64,000 bases of DNA from Pseudomonadota bacterium (GTDB lineage Bacteria; Pseudomonadota; Gammaproteobacteria; Steroidobacterales; Woeseiaceae), in assembly GCA_022563195.1 (NCBI GenBank), contig JADFNV010000005.1, positions 1 to 64,000 of the forward strand, written 5' to 3'. The translations under genes were made by a program, and so were the position numbers. Shown piece after piece: positions 61,533 to 64,000 of this stretch. Positions within the stretch are counted from its first letter, which is position 1. Every line of letters starts with the position of its first letter. The notes under the pieces are model-generated. The model was not told the origin of the DNA. It worked only from the letters and a program-made list of their open reading frames with translations, and did no database searches.

Positions 61533-62333
61533 CTACATCGCGTAGCCGCCACTCACGCTGACCACCTGGCCAGTCGTATACGACGATTTGTCCGATGCCA
61601 GCAGCAACACCAACGGCACGATGTCGCTCGGGACGCCGTGGCGTCGCAACGGGTAACGGCGCACGACTTTTGCCAGCACTTCGTCATTCTGGAATATCCG
61701 GCTCTGGTGGCTGTCGCTATGCCAGAGACTGTTGGCACCCGCATCGTCGCTGCTTTCCGGCAACGTCAAGCCCGGACAGACGACATTGACCGTCAGCTGG
61801 TATTTGCCGAATTCGCGTGCCAGCGCTTTGCTCCAGGCAATGATGCCGCCCTTGCAAGCGCTGTAAACGGCCTCCTGGTACTCACCGACCCGCCCCGCAT
61901 CGGATCCGATCGTTATGATCCTGCCGCTGGAACGCGCAATCATCGACGGCGCCACGGCCCTGACACAGTTAATCGGCCCCCAGAGATTGATCGCGATCTC
62001 ACGCTCGAAATCTTCGACGGGTTTGTCGAGGAACAAGCCGTTGGCCGTCCAGCCCGCGTTATTGATGAGGATGTCGATCTGGCCGAAGCGGTCCATCGTG
62101 CGCTCCGCCATCCGCTCGACCTGCTCCGCGTTCGTGACATCGGCTTCTATGAACAACGCGTCACCGGGGCCCGCCTTGCATAATTGCAGCGTGACCTTCT
62201 CGGCCTGCACACAGTCGACATCCGCGATAACGACATTGGCGCCCTCTGCCACCAGTCCTTCAGCGATCGCCTTACCGATATTCGATGCACCGCCAGTGAC
62301 GATGGCCGTCTTTCCACTCAGTCCCAGATCCAT
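61533..62333 (-). CDS. Short-chain dehydrogenase/reductase of the CoA operon
   Basis: Start ATG 62333 shares one base with the preceding stop (TAATG). The 266-residue protein has the cofactor motif VTGGASNIGKA (about 11-21), NNAGW near 92 and the catalytic Ser in TIGSDAGRVG. A proper Tyr-x3-Lys follows (AVYSACKGGI), 13 residues on from the Ser. A conserved VVSVSGGYAM ends it. Asp after VVIADVDC suggests NAD rather than NADP. It probably oxidises a hydroxyacyl-CoA in the pathway. Catalytic residues are intact, unlike the SDR at 24967. Confidence 0.9.
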   Translation of the reverse strand: MDLGLSGKTAIVTGGASNIGKAIAEGLVAEGANVVIADVDCVQAEKVTLQLCKAGPGDALFIEADVTNAEQVERMAERTMDRFGQIDILINNAGWTANGLFLDKPVEDFEREIAINLWGPINCVRAVAPSMIARSSGRIITIGSDAGRVGEYQEAVYSACKGGIIAWSKALAREFGKYQLTVNVVCPGLTLPESSDDAGANSLWHSDSHQSRIFQNDEVLAKVVRRYPLRRHGVPSDIVPLVLLLASDKSSYTTGQVVSVSGGYAM

Positions 62334-63142
62334 TACTTCTCTTTCCTGTTCTTTTTGGATTTCGCTGCGCCGCGTTCCTGGAATGCACGCAGTCGCTCTT
62401 CGATTTCTTCGCCCGCCTCTTCCCTGTTGCGCTTGAAATAGACCTGCTCGAGCCACAAAGCCTCCGGCAACGGCAGCATGAGCCCCTGCAATGCAACTTC
62501 CTTGATAAGGCGAACCGCGTTCCTGCCGCCGCGGCAGATCGCGTCGGCCACTTTCAGCGCCTCATCCAGCAAAGCCTCTGCCGGCACCACTTTTTGCACC
62601 ATTCTTAATCGTAGCGCTTCGGCCGCATCCACCGATTCGCCCGTTAACATCATCATCATCGCATCACCGAGGCCTATGAGTCGCGGCAGGAGTTGCGTCC
62701 CACCACCACCGGGCAGCGCGCCAAGCAACACCTCGGGAAGACCGAACACGGCTTTTTCAGATGCGATGCGAATATCGCAACCGAGTGCCAGTTCGCAGCC
62801 GCCACCGAAGGCGTAGCCATTGACCGCCGCGATCGTGGGTTTGCTGATTTTCATCGAGGCCGGCGTCACCCAGTATCGATGCCGTACTTCCGGCTCCCAG
62901 TTGAGGAAATCGGGCGCCTTCTTGATGTCGATGCCGGCGCAAAACGCGCGCCCTTCGGCCGCATAAACCAGGACCCTCAGATCATCGTTCGCCTCGAATT
63001 CCTCGAGCCTCTGCCTATGCTCCTGCATCAGTTCGAGATCGAATGAATTCAAGGCATGCGGCCTGTTGAGCGTCAGGATCGCTACGCTGTCTCGCGTCTC
63101 CCACTTGAGCGGCTCACTGTCGGAATTTTGAGAATCACTCAT
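62333..63142 (-). CDS. Enoyl-CoA hydratase/isomerase, catalytic residues present
   Basis: The 269-residue crotonase has the oxyanion loops EGRAFCAGIDIKK (63-75) and NGYAFGGGCELALGCD (108-123). Both hydratase glutamates are there: Glu117 and Glu137 (LPEVLLG). It is followed by a Lys-rich tail (KSKKNRKEK). It may hydrate an enoyl-CoA or act as a ring-opening hydrolase such as BadI, but sequence alone cannot tell. It begins 15 bp after the hydrolase gene and its stop overlaps the SDR start by one base. Confidence 0.9.
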   Translation of the reverse strand: MSDSQNSDSEPLKWETRDSVAILTLNRPHALNSFDLELMQEHRQRLEEFEANDDLRVLVYAAEGRAFCAGIDIKKAPDFLNWEPEVRHRYWVTPASMKISKPTIAAVNGYAFGGGCELALGCDIRIASEKAVFGLPEVLLGALPGGGGTQLLPRLIGLGDAMMMMLTGESVDAAEALRLRMVQKVVPAEALLDEALKVADAICRGGRNAVRLIKEVALQGLMLPLPEALWLEQVYFKRNREEAGEEIEERLRAFQERGAAKSKKNRKEK

Positions 63143-63157
63143 ACCTCGTGTCCGTCC

Positions 63158-63934
63158 TTAAGCTTGTGTCGAATGCGTGCTGACAAAGTCTGCGATGGCT
63201 TGATTCAGTGTATCGCTGGCTTCGAACTGCAGGCAATGCCCAACAGCGTCGATAACGAGCAGTTCGGCGCCTGGAATGGCTTTCGAGATCATCGCGGCCG
63301 CTTTCGGCGGGCAGTACGGATCGTGTTCGCCCGATATGACGAGTGTCGGCTGTCGGATAGCCGCTATCTGATCGGTCAGGGGTTCGGCCGCAATGCCCAG
63401 CATCGCGTGGCAGGCGTTCAGATAGCCCAGCGGATCGATGACGGCCCCTGTACGCAAGTCACTGTATTCATTGATCAAATCTTCGTTATCGGTCCAAAAA
63501 CAGCTGCGCGCATCAGCGTCGTTGGTCTTTGCAAGGCTCGCCAGCCCCCCCGTTTCGACGGCTTCGATTCGATTCTTAAAAAACTCCTGCCCACCGCGAC
63601 CGACCGTGCAGGAACTCGCGATAAGCACGAGTCCTTTGCTTAATTCGGGAAAATCCAGCGCGAAACGTTGGGCAATCACGCCACCCATTGAAAAACCGAC
63701 GAGCCAGGCCGGAGCGGCCGCATGCGCGCTCAGAAATTGCGCGAGGTCGTCGGCGAATTGCCGCACGGTGCCATCAGCGGCGCCGGTCGGACTGCTGCCG
63801 AAACCGCGCACGTCATAGGCCAAAACATGCATCGAGGATTGCAGGGCCGCCACCTGACGCGACCACACGTCGCGCGTTTCGGACAAGCCGTGAATCAGGA
63901 CAACTGTCTCCGCGTCACTCATCGCCGGGCTCAT
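63158..63934 (-). CDS. Alpha/beta hydrolase (3-oxoadipate enol-lactonase-like)
   Basis: The 258-residue protein has the nucleophile Ser82 in VGFSMGGVIAQR, an oxyanion segment VVLIHGLSETRDVW (11-24), an acid Asp in VISGEHDPYCPP and the base His in VDAVGHCLQFE. It resembles PcaD-type enol-lactonases and other C-C or ester hydrolases. It is the second gene visible in the operon, starting seven bases after the stop of a gene that runs off the window. Start could also be the in-frame ATG at 63922. Confidence 0.85.
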   Translation of the reverse strand: MSPAMSDAETVVLIHGLSETRDVWSRQVAALQSSMHVLAYDVRGFGSSPTGAADGTVRQFADDLAQFLSAHAAAPAWLVGFSMGGVIAQRFALDFPELSKGLVLIASSCTVGRGGQEFFKNRIEAVETGGLASLAKTNDADARSCFWTDNEDLINEYSDLRTGAVIDPLGYLNACHAMLGIAAEPLTDQIAAIRQPTLVISGEHDPYCPPKAAAMISKAIPGAELLVIDAVGHCLQFEASDTLNQAIADFVSTHSTQA

Positions 63935-63940
63935 GCATTG

Positions 63941-64000
63941 CTATGCCAGGTCTTTCAGCGGCTTGATGATGCCTTCGTTCAATATCTCCATGCGCTGTCG
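63941..64000 (-). CDS. C-terminal 19 residues of an operon gene (runs off window)
   Basis: On the minus strand the window starts within an open frame ending RMEILNEGIIKPLKDLA and a TAG stop at 63941. Seven bases separate it from the alpha/beta hydrolase start, so it is the upstream member of the same operon. Too little is present to name a family. Confidence 0.6.
   Translation of the reverse strand, partial: RQRMEILNEGIIKPLKDLA

Overview
The window is about 64 kb of gene-dense bacterial chromosome with roughly 58 protein genes. I see no tRNA, rRNA, transposase, phage gene or CRISPR array. The gene content fits a heterotrophic, probably marine gammaproteobacterium. My best guess is a relative of Woeseiaceae or Steroidobacterales, resting mainly on a lineage-style expansion of COG5616-type TolB-N/TPR membrane proteins plus DUF885, DUF3014 and amidohydrolase lipoproteins. 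This is an inference from gene families, not a computed placement.

Layout. 1-13 kb: an FAD-dependent oxidase (cut by the window edge), envelope proteins, a CmcJ/NvfI-type oxidoreductase, three cupin/GFA-type small proteins, the first two TolB-N/TPR proteins, an MFS permease fused to a zinc finger, and a CocE/NonD hydrolase. 13-28 kb: a third TPR paralog, a quinone-oxidoreductase-like enzyme, a vanadium-haloperoxidase-like lipoprotein, a membrane-anchored coiled-coil/HhH protein beside a DUF3014 protein, and a degradation block (D-aminoacylase-like protein, M3 peptidase, SDR) followed by the fourth TPR paralog. The M3 peptidase lies between two copies of a perfect 31-bp direct repeat. 28-41 kb: a VWA lipoprotein with a polytopic partner, a porin with a PBP-like protein, a LysE exporter, a scrap of a lost TPR paralog, the fifth TPR paralog, a REPIN-like palindrome, an FMN reductase, an RraB-like protein, an amidohydrolase and a PAS histidine kinase. 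41.6-48.6 kb: a tightly packed signalling operon (outer-membrane protein, YfiR-like, hybrid kinase with Hpt, REC-PAS-GGDEF-EAL) behind a consensus CRP-type site. 48.7-56.4 kb: DUF6065, a SnoaL-like lipoprotein, an AAA-FHA ATPase, two unknown genes, DUF885 and a rhomboid protease. 56-60.8 kb: a glxBCD/mgsABC-like split glutamate synthase plus a GlnT/GMAS ligase, divergent from an XRE-cupin regulator. 60.8-64 kb: a translationally coupled CoA-ester catabolic operon (two crotonases, an SDR, an alpha/beta hydrolase).

The genes suggest a scavenger of peptides, N-acylated amino acids and amines, with c-di-GMP control. The observations I would look at first are the signalling operon, the direct repeats around the peptidase gene, the mosaic and decaying TPR paralogs, the SDR with an interrupted catalytic motif, the MFS-zinc-finger fusion, and the amine cluster without its expected dehydrogenase.
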